A stretch of DNA of 64,000 nt. Source: Catenulispora sp. EB89 (GTDB lineage: Bacteria; Actinomycetota; Actinomycetes; Streptomycetales; Catenulisporaceae). Location: the NCBI RefSeq assembly GCF_041261445.1, contig NZ_JBGCCU010000020.1:1-64000 (forward strand). Reading direction: 5' to 3'. The translations under genes were made by a program, and so were the position numbers. Shown here in pieces: positions 7,638-16,606 of the stretch; positions within the stretch are counted from its first letter, which is position 1, and each line of letters begins with the position of its first letter. Below the pieces are notes generated by a model. It saw only the letters and a program-made list of their open reading frames with translations. It had not been told where the DNA came from and did no database searches.

Positions 7638-8432
7638 TCATCGCCGCTTCCAGACCGCCTCGCGCTTCTCGGCGAACGCGCGCGGCCCCTCCTTGGCGTC
7701 CTCGGTGGCGAACACCGGCCAGCCGATCTCGAACTCCCGGGCCAGCCCGTCGGCCTCGCTCATCCCGGAGGTCTCCTTCACCGAGCGCTTCACCGCCTCC
7801 ACCGACAGCGGCGCGGCGGCGTTGACCAGCGCGGCGATCTCCAGCGCCTTGTCCAGCGCCTTGCCGTCGTCCACGACGTGCCCGACCAGCCCGATGTCCC
7901 GCGCCTCGGCGGCGGTGTACGGGCGGCCGGTCAGCAGCATCTCCATGGCGTGGCTGTAGGGGATCTGCCGCGGCAGCCGCACTGTGGAGCCGGCGACCGG
8001 GAACAGGCCGCGCCGCACCTCGAACAGCCCGAAGGTGGCCGAGGACGCCGCGACCCGGATGTCGCAGGCCTGGATCAGCTCGGTCCCGCCGGCCACCGCG
8101 TAGCCCTCGACCGCGCCGATCAGCGGCTTGCGCGGGCTGTAGTGCCGCAGCAGGGCCTTCCAGTGCAGGTCGGGGTCGGCTTTGAGGCGGTCGGCGTAGA
8201 CGGAGCCCTGCGCCATGTTCATCGCCTTCAGGTCCATCCCGGCGCAGAACGCTCCCCCGGCGCCGGTGAGCACGATGGAGCGGACGTCGTCGTCGGCGTC
8301 CGCCTCCACCCACGCGTCGGCCATGCCGACCAGCATCGGGAGCGAGAGCGCGTTCTTGGCCTCGGGCCGGTTCATGGTGACGACCAGGGTGTGGCCGTCG
8401 CGCTCGACGGTGCAGTGCTCGGTGCCGGCCAT
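7638..8432 (-). CDS. Enoyl-CoA hydratase/isomerase (crotonase family)
   Basis: A 264-residue crotonase-fold enzyme of the kind that hydrates or isomerises enoyl-CoA thioesters in fatty-acid or side-chain beta-oxidation. The oxyanion-hole signatures are AFCAGMDLKAM (about 60-70) and IGAVEGYAVAGGTELIQACDIRVA (given in parts; about 103-126). The first glutamate of the usual hydratase Glu pair corresponds to the Glu in GGTELI, and the second is less clear, so hydratase versus isomerase is open. I place the start at ATG 8432 (MAGTEHCTVERDG). The 31 codons upstream in frame encode STLSTLSTPST from a 9-bp tandem repeat and look non-coding. GAGGGG lies 11 bases ahead of this ATG. Confidence 0.88.
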   Translation of the reverse strand: MAGTEHCTVERDGHTLVVTMNRPEAKNALSLPMLVGMADAWVEADADDDVRSIVLTGAGGAFCAGMDLKAMNMAQGSVYADRLKADPDLHWKALLRHYSPRKPLIGAVEGYAVAGGTELIQACDIRVAASSATFGLFEVRRGLFPVAGSTVRLPRQIPYSHAMEMLLTGRPYTAAEARDIGLVGHVVDDGKALDKALEIAALVNAAAPLSVEAVKRSVKETSGMSEADGLAREFEIGWPVFATEDAKEGPRAFAEKREAVWKRR

Positions 8433-8457
8433 GGTGTCCGTGTCCCCTCGTCGCCGG

Positions 8458-8493
8458 GTGCTCGGTGTGCTCAGCGTGCTCAGTGTGCTCGGT
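8458..8493. repeat. Four tandem 9-bp repeats
   Basis: Four copies of GTGCTCRGY run head-to-tail at 8458-8466, 8467-8475, 8476-8484 and 8485-8493, just upstream of the crotonase start. They vary at two positions. Nothing else is visible in this short gap. Confidence 0.85.
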
Positions 8494-8580
8494 GCGTAGC
8501 ACGAAACTGAAACACGTTCTACCAACAGGCGCGGCAGAGGACAAGGGCCGCGGGACGCGCGCGGCGTGGCGACGCCGAGC

Positions 8581-9669
8581 TCAGCCAGGCGGTGCCGACC
8601 CCAGCCGCGCGACCGCGGCGGCCCGCAGCTCCTCGGACTCCAGCGGATCCGTCGACAGCCGCCCGATCAGGACCCGATTACGCTTGGTGAGCGGCGCGTG
8701 TTCCACGCCGTGCAGCCGCACCTGCGACTCGCAGTCGAGCAGGGCGTCGCCGAGGAACCAGCCCGAGTCGTAGGGGTTCAGGGCCACGATGGCCTTCAGG
8801 TAGTCGATGCGTTCGGAGGAGTGCGGCGAGTTCCGCCACAGCCAGCTGACACGCCGGTCGCCGACGGCGGCCGCGGGCAGCCCGATGCGGGCGAAGGCGT
8901 CGGTGAACACCGACAGGCCGCACCAGTCGTGCCGGCGGACCCGCTGGTCGAAGCGGGCCAGCAGAACGGGGAGATCCGTCTCGTCGCCGTGGTGGCTCAG
9001 CACGGAGGTCCCGATGAAGGCCAGCGGGTGGTGGTCCATGTCGACGACCCAGCGTCGGGCGTGGTCGAGGGCCGCGGCGCCGAGCAGACGCACCGCTCGG
9101 GGAAGCCCGGACATGGGACGCGGCGGGTCGCCGTGGACCAGCTCCTCGGCCAGGTCGAGCAGCGCCGGGTCCGGGTCGCGCCGCGCCAGTTCGAACAGGA
9201 CCGGGCGTTTGGCGTCGTTGGCGGTGCCAGGGGCGGCGGGGGCGCGCAGGAGGGCGAACAGCTCGTCGTGGGGCGTGTCGCGGTAGGGGCGTTCGCGCTT
9301 CATCTGAATGCGCTTGACGACTTCATCGGCGTCCTCGGCCTCTGATTCGCCCGATACGGCGTCGGCGTCGGCGTCGCCCAGCAGACGGAGCACCTGGGCC
9401 GCGAGGTCGGACCCGCAGTCGGCGACGGGGTCCAGCGGCAGGCGGAGGTCGCGCACGAGCCGGGCGAGGTAGATCTCGCGCTCGTCGATCGTGGTCATGT
9501 AGCGGTGGTCGCGCGCCAGGCACGCATAGATCAGCGCCGGCGCCTCCGGATCGGTCATCGCCCGATAGGCACCTTGGCCCCGGCCGCGCTGGAGCATTCC
9601 TTCCAGCGATCCCGGTCTGGCGTAGGACCAGTCGTCGTCTGCGGTTTCGGTTTGTTCGTCAGCTGTCAT
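8581..9669 (-). CDS. Hypothetical protein, possible helical (HEAT-like) repeats
   Basis: A 362-residue soluble protein that I do not recognise. The N-terminus is acidic and polar (MTADEQTETADDDWSY). A central helical region holds RPVLFELARRDPDPALLDLAEELV. The C-terminal part has leucine/aspartate-rich helices such as ETDLPVLLARFDQRVR and SERIDYLKAIVALNPYDSG, reminiscent of HEAT-like repeats in actinobacterial proteins of unknown function. No signal peptide, membrane segment or catalytic motif is visible. It is divergent from the DinB-like gene at 9729 with about 60 bases between, so the two probably share a control region. Codon use is typical, so it is very likely a real gene. Confidence 0.8.
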   Translation of the reverse strand: MTADEQTETADDDWSYARPGSLEGMLQRGRGQGAYRAMTDPEAPALIYACLARDHRYMTTIDEREIYLARLVRDLRLPLDPVADCGSDLAAQVLRLLGDADADAVSGESEAEDADEVVKRIQMKRERPYRDTPHDELFALLRAPAAPGTANDAKRPVLFELARRDPDPALLDLAEELVHGDPPRPMSGLPRAVRLLGAAALDHARRWVVDMDHHPLAFIGTSVLSHHGDETDLPVLLARFDQRVRRHDWCGLSVFTDAFARIGLPAAAVGDRRVSWLWRNSPHSSERIDYLKAIVALNPYDSGWFLGDALLDCESQVRLHGVEHAPLTKRNRVLIGRLSTDPLESEELRAAAVARLGSAPPG

Positions 9670-9728
9670 CGCGCCGAGTGTCGCTCGCCGCCGCCGTCCA
9701 GACCACCGGATTTCGATACCGTGCTCCC

Positions 9729-10241
9729 ATGAAAGGTCACGATCTCCTCGTCGACGCCTTCGGGCGGGTCAACGAATGCGTCCACGCCGCCGTCGACGGC
9801 CTGAGCCTGGACCAGCTGCACCGGCGCCTGGACGACGACGCGAATCCGGTCGGCTGGCTGGTCTGGCACCTGACGCGGGTGCAGGACGACCACGTCGCCG
9901 ACGTCGCCGGGTTCGAGCAGGTGTGGACGGCGCAGGGTTTCGACGCGAAGTTCGGCACCCCGTACCCGGTGGCGGCCGTCGGCTACGGGCAGTCCTCGCG
10001 CGAGGTCGGCAAGCTGAACGTGCCGTCGGTGGAGGTGCTCACCGAGTACCACGACGCCGTGCACGCCGCGACCGTCGCCTATGTCAGCGGCCTGGCGGAC
10101 GACGACTTCGACCGGGTCGTCGACACCCGGTGGGACCCGCCGGTGACGCTGGGCGTGCGGCTGATCAGCGTCGTGTCCGACACGCTGCAGCATGCCGGGC
10201 AGGCGGCCTACGTGCGCGGGATCCTGCTGCGCGAGGCGTAG
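9729..10241 (+). CDS. DinB/DUF664 family protein, putative mycothiol-dependent enzyme
   Basis: A 170-residue four-helix-bundle protein of the DinB/YfiT fold. The metal-site histidines are visible in VWHLTRVQDDH (about 43-53) and LQHAGQAAYVRG (about 155-166), the usual layout of this superfamily. Actinobacterial DUF664 proteins are linked to mycothiol-dependent transferase reactions; the substrate is not readable here. I chose ATG 9729 (MKGHDLLVDAFGRVN), because the upstream in-frame extension does not resemble the family N-terminus. Divergent from the hypothetical gene at 8581-9669. Confidence 0.82.
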   Translation: MKGHDLLVDAFGRVNECVHAAVDGLSLDQLHRRLDDDANPVGWLVWHLTRVQDDHVADVAGFEQVWTAQGFDAKFGTPYPVAAVGYGQSSREVGKLNVPSVEVLTEYHDAVHAATVAYVSGLADDDFDRVVDTRWDPPVTLGVRLISVVSDTLQHAGQAAYVRGILLREA

Positions 10242-10273
10242 GCGGCCAGCCCGACACAGCGTGCTTACTGTAC

Positions 10274-11953
10274 TTACTGGCGCTCGGCCAGCTGCTCGGC
10301 GTACAGGGACACCGGCGCGACCGGTGTCCCGGCCGACACTGTCACCGCCGGGAACCCGGGCACCAGCGGCGCCGAGGCCTTGCCGAGCGCGCCGAAGTCC
10401 CAGTTGTACGACGTCGGCGGGCTCTGGAAGGCGTAGGTCCCGGTGTCGGTGTTCCACGCGACCTGCGTCGCGCCGGCCCAGCCCTGGCCGCTGCCCTCGT
10501 TGTTACGGTCGATCAGCGACAGCTCGGTCGGCGACGTGCCGCCGTTGCCGTCGCGCATCACCAGGTGGTCGTAGAGCGTCCCGGAGGCCCAGCGCTGGTG
10601 CGGGCCGGCGTCGAAGCGCTTGCCGCCGACGTCGGTCGCGGTGCAGTCGCTGAAGACGTTCGGGCCGGCGGTCAGCGCCTGCGTGGCCCAGGCGTGCAGG
10701 TTGCTGCCGGAGACCTGGCAGCGCAGGACCAGGGACTGCTGGCCGGCGAGTGTGTAGGCGACCGGCTGGGCGTGGATGTCCTGCGGGATCGCCTTCTCCA
10801 TGCCGAGCGCGGAGGTGTCCTCGATGGTGACGCGCTTGGCGCTCTCACCGACGTCACCCATGCCGGAGCCGAAGTCGTCGGCGACGATGTCGCGGGCCCA
10901 GCCGCCGTCGACCGCGCCGAAGGAGGCGAAGGCGGACTGGAAGTAGCCCTGGGTCGCGTAGTTCGGGGCGGTGGTGAAGGCGAGGCCGTCGGCGGAGAGG
11001 TGTTCGACGCCGACGTTCGTGATGCGGCCCGGGAAGGTGTAGGGCCAGAGCACGGCGTGCGTGTACTGCTTCTCCAGGGCGTTCGTCAGCGGGATGTCGA
11101 TCGTGACCGTGTTCGTACTGGCGGAGATGGCGGTGATGGTGCGCTCGAACTGCAGGCCGGTGTCGGGCTTCCACTGGACAGTGCCGCCGCTGGAGCGCTG
11201 CGGGATCTTGTCCATGCCGATGGCATGGATCCAGTTCTGCTCCTGCGGGCGCTGCACGACCACGTTTTGGCCGACCTTCAGGCCGGCGGTACTGGCGACG
11301 TGGAAGGTGGTGGCACCGATCGGGACATAGGCGTCGGTGACGGCGACCTTGGGACCTGCGGCCTGGCGCTGGCCGGTGCCGGCGAGGGTGACGACGGCGC
11401 GCGGGGCGCCGGTGGCGACGAGGCGGGTGCCGGAGGGGCCCGAGCCGGAGCCGCGCAGGACGACGCCGGAGGCGCTGATGGTGAGGGCGCCGGCGAGGCG
11501 GAAGGTGCCGGGGGCCAGGAGGACGGCGCCGCGCAGGCCGTCGGGGGCCAGGGGCAGGGCGCCGACCTTGGCGAGGGCGGCTTGGATGCGGGCGGTGTCG
11601 TCGCCGGTGGGGTCGGGTTGGAGGGTGACGGCGACCGGGGCGGTGGGGAGCGGGGACTTGCCGTTGGCGTAGCCGGCGTAGGAGAAGTCCGGGATGCGGT
11701 TGCCCTGGGAGTCGGAGCCGTAGGTCAGGTGGTTGCCGGCGAAGGTGATCCAGGCGGTGGAGGCCGAGTTGGCCGCGGCCTCGGCCGGGGCCGAAGTGGA
11801 CGGCGCGGCGGCGGAGGTGGACGCGGCGGCCGCGGGCTGGACCGTGACCCGCGACGAGGTGTCGGCTGCGGCGTTCCGGCCCGGTTGGCAGGCGGTGGCG
11901 GCCAGCAGGACGACAGGCAGGGCGCTGAGGGTGCGCAGAGCTCGACGATTCAC
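10274..11953 (-). CDS. Secreted beta-helix lipoprotein (pectate-lyase-like)
   Basis: A 559-residue exported protein. Residues 1-21 form a signal peptide (MNRRALRTLSALPVVLLAATA), with Cys22 in a loose lipobox, so it is probably lipid-anchored. An Ala/Ser/Thr/Pro linker (about 30-65) precedes the folded part. From about residue 110 the protein has repeating short strands typical of a right-handed parallel beta-helix, for example PTGDDTARIQAALAKVG, GAVLLAPGTFRLAGALTISA and GVVLRGSGSGPSGTRL. This opening is characteristic of pectate-lyase-superfamily domains. A polysaccharide-active enzyme or adhesin is likely; catalytic residues cannot be assigned. It converges with the DinB gene and is divergent from the M28 peptidase. 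Confidence 0.85.
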   Translation of the reverse strand: MNRRALRTLSALPVVLLAATACQPGRNAAADTSSRVTVQPAAAASTSAAAPSTSAPAEAAANSASTAWITFAGNHLTYGSDSQGNRIPDFSYAGYANGKSPLPTAPVAVTLQPDPTGDDTARIQAALAKVGALPLAPDGLRGAVLLAPGTFRLAGALTISASGVVLRGSGSGPSGTRLVATGAPRAVVTLAGTGQRQAAGPKVAVTDAYVPIGATTFHVASTAGLKVGQNVVVQRPQEQNWIHAIGMDKIPQRSSGGTVQWKPDTGLQFERTITAISASTNTVTIDIPLTNALEKQYTHAVLWPYTFPGRITNVGVEHLSADGLAFTTAPNYATQGYFQSAFASFGAVDGGWARDIVADDFGSGMGDVGESAKRVTIEDTSALGMEKAIPQDIHAQPVAYTLAGQQSLVLRCQVSGSNLHAWATQALTAGPNVFSDCTATDVGGKRFDAGPHQRWASGTLYDHLVMRDGNGGTSPTELSLIDRNNEGSGQGWAGATQVAWNTDTGTYAFQSPPTSYNWDFGALGKASAPLVPGFPAVTVSAGTPVAPVSLYAEQLAERQ

Positions 11954-12075
11954 CGCAGCAGGCTGACATGGGGCGTGTAGGAATCGAGTAAAGAAGGTTT
12001 ATCCCATTGCGCGGGGCCCGGTCGCGAGTAGGTTCCGCAGCGACGGCCACTCCCCCTGTTCTCCGGAGGCGCATC

Positions 12076-13539
12076 GTGACAGAGCATGGATCTCCTCGTT
12101 CGGGCCCGACCCGGCGGCAGGCCCTTTCCGGCGCGGCGGTCGTGGGGGCCGCCGCCACGTTCGCTGCCGCCCCGGCGTCCGCGGCGGCGTCCGCGGATGC
12201 CGCCTCAGCGCACGGCATCGGGACGACGCCGATCGGCATCGGGCGTCAGAAGCCGAGCCGGGAGCTGCGCGAGCTGCTGGCGCAGGTCGATCCGGCGCGG
12301 CTGAAGGCGACGGTGCTGAAGCTGACGACGTTCGGGACCCGGCACACGCTGTCCAGCCAGACGGATCCGGCGCGCGGGATCGGCGCGGCCACCGACTGGG
12401 TCGCGGCGCAGCTGGAGGCGATCGCGGCGACGTCCGGCGGGCGGATGACCGTGGCGCGGCAGAGCTTCGTGCAGCCGGTGTCCTCGCGGATCCCGGTGCC
12501 GACGACGATCACGAACGTGATCGCGACGTTGCAGGGCACCGCTGCGACGGAGCGGGTGTACGTGGTCACCGGGCACCTGGACTCGCGGGTCACCGACGTC
12601 ATGAACTTCACCAGCGACGCGCCCGGGGCCGACGACGACGCCTCGGGCGTGGCGGCGGTGCTGGAGATGGCGCGGCTGTTCGCCACCCGCAGCTTCGCCG
12701 GGACGCTGGTGTTCGCCACGGTCGCCGGGGAGGAGCAGGGACTTTACGGCTCGGCGTACATGGCGGCGCAGATGAAGGCGTCCGGGGCGGACGTGCAGGG
12801 GATGTTCAGCAACGACATCGTCGGTGCCAGCAGCGCCTGGGACGGCACGGCGCCGGAGCCGCACACGGTGCGGCTGTTCGTCGAGGGCGTGCCGACGTCG
12901 GAGACCCCGGCGCAGGCCGCGGTGCTCCAGGAGGTCGGCGGCGAGAACGACGGGCCCTCGCGGCAGCTGGCGCGCTTCGCGCAGGACGTGGCGGTGAACG
13001 AGGCGACGGACATGGACATCCGCGTGGTCTGGCGCCGAGACCGCTACCTGCGCGGGAGCGACCACATCTCGTTCCTGCAGCAGGCGTACCCGGCGGGGCG
13101 GTTCACCGAGCCGCGCGAGAACTTCAACCACGAACACCAGGACACCCGCGTCGCCGACGGCGTGCAGTACGGCGACCTGGCGGAGTTCTGCGACTTCGAC
13201 TACCTGGCGCGCGTGACGCGGGTGAACGCGGCGACGCTGTGGTCCCTGGCCGCCGGGCCCGGCACGCCGAAGGGCGTGACGATCCTGACCACGCCCCCGC
13301 CGAACTTCAGCGGGACCAACGCCACGACGCTGACCTGGACCCGCGGCGACGACGCGGGGCTGACGGGCTACGAGGTGGTGCTGCGGGAGACCACGGCGGC
13401 GGTGTGGACCGAGGCGCTGGCGGTCGGGGACGTGACGACGGTGACGCTGCCGATCGCGAAGGACAACGTGCAGTTCGGGGTGCGGGCGGTGGGGGCGGGC
13501 GGGTTGCGGAGTCCGGTGGCTTTCCCGGTTGTGGGGTAG
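12076..13539 (+). CDS. Exported M28-family zinc aminopeptidase with C-terminal FN3-like domain
   Basis: A 487-residue secreted metallopeptidase. A twin-arginine signal (TRRQALSGAAVVGAAATF) leads to an Ala-rich cleavage region near residue 38. The M28 di-zinc ligands are visible: His167 (TGHLDSR), an Asp in GADDDASG (186-191), Glu219/Glu220 (AGEEQGLYGS), Asp247 (SNDIVG) and His330 (GSDHISF). The last ~90 residues (from about 395) form a fibronectin-type beta sandwich (TLTWTRGDDAGLTGYEVVLR). The GTG at 12076 is chosen because GGAGG precedes it by six bases and it yields the Tat signal. It probably trims extracellular peptides. Confidence 0.92.
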   Translation: MTEHGSPRSGPTRRQALSGAAVVGAAATFAAAPASAAASADAASAHGIGTTPIGIGRQKPSRELRELLAQVDPARLKATVLKLTTFGTRHTLSSQTDPARGIGAATDWVAAQLEAIAATSGGRMTVARQSFVQPVSSRIPVPTTITNVIATLQGTAATERVYVVTGHLDSRVTDVMNFTSDAPGADDDASGVAAVLEMARLFATRSFAGTLVFATVAGEEQGLYGSAYMAAQMKASGADVQGMFSNDIVGASSAWDGTAPEPHTVRLFVEGVPTSETPAQAAVLQEVGGENDGPSRQLARFAQDVAVNEATDMDIRVVWRRDRYLRGSDHISFLQQAYPAGRFTEPRENFNHEHQDTRVADGVQYGDLAEFCDFDYLARVTRVNAATLWSLAAGPGTPKGVTILTTPPPNFSGTNATTLTWTRGDDAGLTGYEVVLRETTAAVWTEALAVGDVTTVTLPIAKDNVQFGVRAVGAGGLRSPVAFPVVG

Positions 13540-13625
13540 GCGGCGCGGGCACGGCGGTTCGGCGGCCATCCAGCTGCCTCCCGCACCGGCGCGCATGTCG
13601 GTGCGCGGGGGTAGCGTCGGGGGTG

Positions 13626-14152
13626 ATGACCTCGGTGTATGCGGAGCAGCGGGCACGGTTTGCGCCGGGCCGTTTTGTGGCGTGCACGTGGACGCAGGTG
13701 GCTGTCGGGGCCGGTGCGCATCGGCAGGTGGTCGTGCCTGACGGCTGCACTGACCTGATCTGGCATGAGGGGACGTTGCGGCTCGTCGGGCCGGATCGGG
13801 GGCCGTGGGTCGAGGAGTTGGCGGCGGGGTCGGCGTTCGCGGGGGTGCGGTTGCGGCCTGGGGCGGCGCGGCTGGTGGTGGGGCGGATGCCGGTTGACGA
13901 GGTGCGGGATGTGCAGGTGCCGTTGGAGTTGGTGGCCTCGGATGTCGCGGCGTTGAAGGAGTTGGCGGCTGCGGCCGATTCGCCGGAGGCCGTGGCGGGG
14001 GTGCTGGAGAGGTACGTGGGTGCGCTCGCGGCGCGTTATGAGCCCGACGCGGCGGTCGAGCAGGTGGTCAGGCTGTTCAAGCGCACTTCACCCGTGAGGT
14101 GCGGCGGCTGGCTGGGATGACGCCGACCGAATTGCTCGGGTCGGGCGAGTAG
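13626..14152 (+). pseudogene. AraC-family regulator broken by internal deletion
   Basis: The 5' part encodes an intact AraC-type N-terminal domain (FVACTWTQVAVGAGAHRQVVVPDG..., DUF6597-like) up to about codon 150 (EQVVRLF). The sequence then shifts to another frame that reads QAHFTREVRRLAGMTPTELL from 14078 to a stop at 14150-14152. That segment is the extreme C-terminal end of an AraC helix-turn-helix domain. Most of the DNA-binding domain (roughly 65-75 residues) and the frame are missing, while the original frame stops at 14120. The result is a non-functional relic, or at best a lone sensor domain. Start ATG 13626. Confidence 0.8.
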
Positions 14153-14261
14153 GGCTAGCCCCATTTCCCGCACCGCGGTGGCTCCGCAGAATTGATCACG
14201 TCGCAAAGCCCTGCTGCTCTGCGTTCTGCGTCACCCAACCGATCTTCTACGGGGAGCCATC

Positions 14262-15458
14262 GTGAACCCTCTCGTCCGCCGCGCCGCGGTCCTCGCCATC
14301 GCCTGCTCGACGCTCGCCGGCCTCACCGCCGTGTCCGGCGCAGCCGCCTCGGCAGCGAGCGCGGCGCCCGCCTTCCCGCCGCTGAACCCCGCCGCGCTCC
14401 AAGCCGCGATCCAGACCCGGCCCGGCGACGACGCCGCCGGCGACATCGTCCGCGTCGGGGAGCCGGGCGTGCTGTGGACGGGATCCACCGTCGACGCCGA
14501 GACCGGTCGGCAGATCCCGCCGGACGCGCACTTCCACGCCGGGAGCATCGCCAAGACGTTCGAGACCGTCGTGATCCTGCAGCTCGCCGCGGAGGGCCGT
14601 ATCGACCTCGACCAGACCATTCAGCACTACATGCCCGGCCTGCTGCCCCACAAATTCGCGCCGATCACCGTCCGCCAGCTCATCAACTTCACCAGCGGAC
14701 TGCCGGACGTCGACGAGGGCGCGCCTCCGGTGAGCACCGACCAGGTCATCGCCACGCGCTACACCTACCGGACGTTCGACCAGATCATCCAGGAGACGCT
14801 GCGCCCCGCCGGCCGGCCGGGGCCCGGGCCGCACTTCGCGCCCGGCACCGAGCAGGAGTACAACTCGCTCGGCTTCCGGATCGGCGGCGCGCTCATCGAG
14901 CACGTCACCGGCCACTCCTACAAGCAGGAGCTCACCGCGCGCGTCCTGCGGCCCCTGCACCTGACGCAGACCTCCGTCCCCGAGGACGACCCGGTCATGC
15001 CGCGCCCCTACCTGCACGGCTACATGACCGACGACGAAGGCCGGCCGATCGACGTCAGCGAGCAGGGCGGCGACCCCTCGAACCTGATCTCCACCCCCGC
15101 CGACCTGGACCACTTCATCACCGCGCTGATGCAGGGCCGCCTGCTGCCGCCGGCGCAGCAGAACGAGCTGTTCGCGATCCCCACCGACAGCACCGGCCAG
15201 CCGCTGCCGTTCGTCAACGGCAGCTCCTGCCCGAAGGTGGCCTGCTTCGGCGCCGGGCTGATGTCCACGAAGCTGCCCAACGGCGTGGTCCTGTGGGGCA
15301 AGACCGGGCACGACGACGGCTACGCCAACGGCATGTTCGCCACCAGGGACCTGTCGATCCGCGCGGTGTACTCGGTGTCGAACCTCAGCGTGGACTTCTC
15401 CGCGCCGAGCCCGCTCAGCCAGCGCCTGATCGAAGCGGTCCTGACGCCGGCGAAGTAG
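14262..15458 (+). CDS. Exported serine hydrolase, beta-lactamase/DD-peptidase fold
   Basis: A 398-residue protein with a signal peptide (1 to about 34, ending AAASAASAAPA). It carries the class C beta-lactamase/DD-peptidase motifs: SxxK at Ser95-Lys98 (AGSIAKTF), the Tyr motif YNS at 200-202 and KTGH at 347-350. This family (Pfam Beta-lactamase) includes D-alanyl-D-alanine carboxypeptidases, esterases and true lactamases. The actual substrate cannot be decided, so a resistance role should not be assumed. The GTG at 14262 follows GGGGAG by six bases. A 6-bp tandem repeat starts at the stop codon, then a terminator follows. Confidence 0.9.
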   Translation: MNPLVRRAAVLAIACSTLAGLTAVSGAAASAASAAPAFPPLNPAALQAAIQTRPGDDAAGDIVRVGEPGVLWTGSTVDAETGRQIPPDAHFHAGSIAKTFETVVILQLAAEGRIDLDQTIQHYMPGLLPHKFAPITVRQLINFTSGLPDVDEGAPPVSTDQVIATRYTYRTFDQIIQETLRPAGRPGPGPHFAPGTEQEYNSLGFRIGGALIEHVTGHSYKQELTARVLRPLHLTQTSVPEDDPVMPRPYLHGYMTDDEGRPIDVSEQGGDPSNLISTPADLDHFITALMQGRLLPPAQQNELFAIPTDSTGQPLPFVNGSSCPKVACFGAGLMSTKLPNGVVLWGKTGHDDGYANGMFATRDLSIRAVYSVSNLSVDFSAPSPLSQRLIEAVLTPAK

Positions 15459-15478
15459 AGGTAGAGGTAGAGGTAGAG
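15455..15478. repeat. Tandem 6-bp repeat overlapping a stop codon
   Basis: Four copies of GTAGAG run from the stop codon of the serine hydrolase onward (15455-15478). The unit supplies in-frame TAG codons, so it may have grown by slippage. Confidence 0.85.
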
Positions 15479-15492
15479 GCGACACAAAGCAG

Positions 15493-15519
15493 CCCGCGAG
15501 CAGAGAAACGCCTCGCGGG
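15493..15519. terminator. Terminator after the serine hydrolase
   Basis: CCCGCGAG at 15493-15500 pairs with CTCGCGGG at 15512-15519 around an 11-base loop. It lies between convergent genes and has no strong T run. Confidence 0.6.
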
Positions 15520-15533
15520 TCTGCGCCTGCGCC

Positions 15534-16448
15534 CTACAACCGCCCGTAAGCCCGCAGCACCCGCAGCGCCTTCACCGTGACCCCCGGCCGCGCCTCCACC
15601 TCCGTGGTCGCCGACCACTTCGCCCAGGAGATCGGCCACCCGCCGTCCGAGTCCTGCGACGCCGCCAGGTGGTCCAGGCTCCGCTGCATCTCCTCGTCGC
15701 TGAACCAGGCCCGGGCGAGGCTGTCAGGGCTCGGCGCGTAGTCGTACGGCAGGTGGTACTCCCCCGGCGCGTAGCCCGGGGCGACCGGCGTGTCCTCCGG
15801 GTGCGCGGGGTCCAGCAGCACCATGCGCTGCTCGCGCAGCAGCTTGCCGAGCCGGTCGGCCTGCTCGCGGGCCCAGGCCCGGTCCGGCGCCGACGCCAGG
15901 AACATCAGCGCCGACTCCACTCCGTAAGGGTGCGTCTGCTCCATCGCCTCCACTCCCCGGCGCGCGAACTCCACCGCGCCGGGGATCCAGGGGTGCGTGA
16001 CCCCGCTGCGCAGGACCGGGCCGAGGATCTGGCCGGTGGACAGGACGTCGGCGGCGGGCTCGGCGGCGACCGGGAGCCACGGCGGACGCGGGTACGCGCC
16101 CAGCGTCGGCAGCACCGCCGGCACGCCGCCCTCGGCGGTGGTGACCGTGCTCAGCCAGTCCAGCACCGGCGTCACCGACGCCGGGTCGAGCCGGCCGGCG
16201 TCCTCCAGGATCATCAGGGCCGTGGCTGCGGTCAGCGGCTGGGGCTCGGGCCCGCGGATGTCCGGTTCGAGTCCGTACGCGTAGGCACCGTCGGCGGTCC
16301 GGTACGCGGCGAGCGCCGCCGCCAAGCCGGAACCGTCCGGAGCCCGGCCGAAAAGGACTTCGAAGCGGCGTTGTTCGAGCACGCGGCCCGAGGTCCACAG
16401 GAAGGTCTCGGCGCGCTCGGTGATCTGGGCGGTCTGGTTCGCGGTCAT
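15534..16448 (-). CDS. Prenyltransferase/squalene-cyclase-like alpha-alpha barrel protein
   Basis: A 304-residue protein built from repeating helix pairs of the prenyltransferase/squalene-oxidase-repeat type. QDSDGGWPISW near 265-275 and RTADGAYAYGLEPDIRG near 49-65 show the QW-like pattern. The acidic DxDD motif of true class II cyclases is not apparent, so enzymatic activity is uncertain. It may be a structural or binding version of the fold. ATG 16448 gives a start at MTANQTAQITERAETFL. The longer frame adds a basic stretch (APRRSFGC) that looks non-coding. It converges on the serine hydrolase. Confidence 0.75.
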   Translation of the reverse strand: MTANQTAQITERAETFLWTSGRVLEQRRFEVLFGRAPDGSGLAAALAAYRTADGAYAYGLEPDIRGPEPQPLTAATALMILEDAGRLDPASVTPVLDWLSTVTTAEGGVPAVLPTLGAYPRPPWLPVAAEPAADVLSTGQILGPVLRSGVTHPWIPGAVEFARRGVEAMEQTHPYGVESALMFLASAPDRAWAREQADRLGKLLREQRMVLLDPAHPEDTPVAPGYAPGEYHLPYDYAPSPDSLARAWFSDEEMQRSLDHLAASQDSDGGWPISWAKWSATTEVEARPGVTVKALRVLRAYGRL

Positions 16449-16606
16449 GCAGCCGAAGCTACGCCGGGGCGCCCGGGGCGTCTTGAACGTTCCGGCCATG
16501 GTGCCGTACACCACAGCCGCCCCGCACGACAGGTGCAGGGTCCTGCTCTAAGGTCGGCTATGACGTAGCAGTGAACATGTTCGGAGTTTCGTAGGGAGCC
16601 ATAGTC

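Noticed and set aside
14262-15458. Beta-lactamase as an antibiotic-resistance gene
   Set aside because: The SxxK/YxN/KTG motifs define a fold that also includes DD-peptidases and esterases; resistance cannot be claimed.
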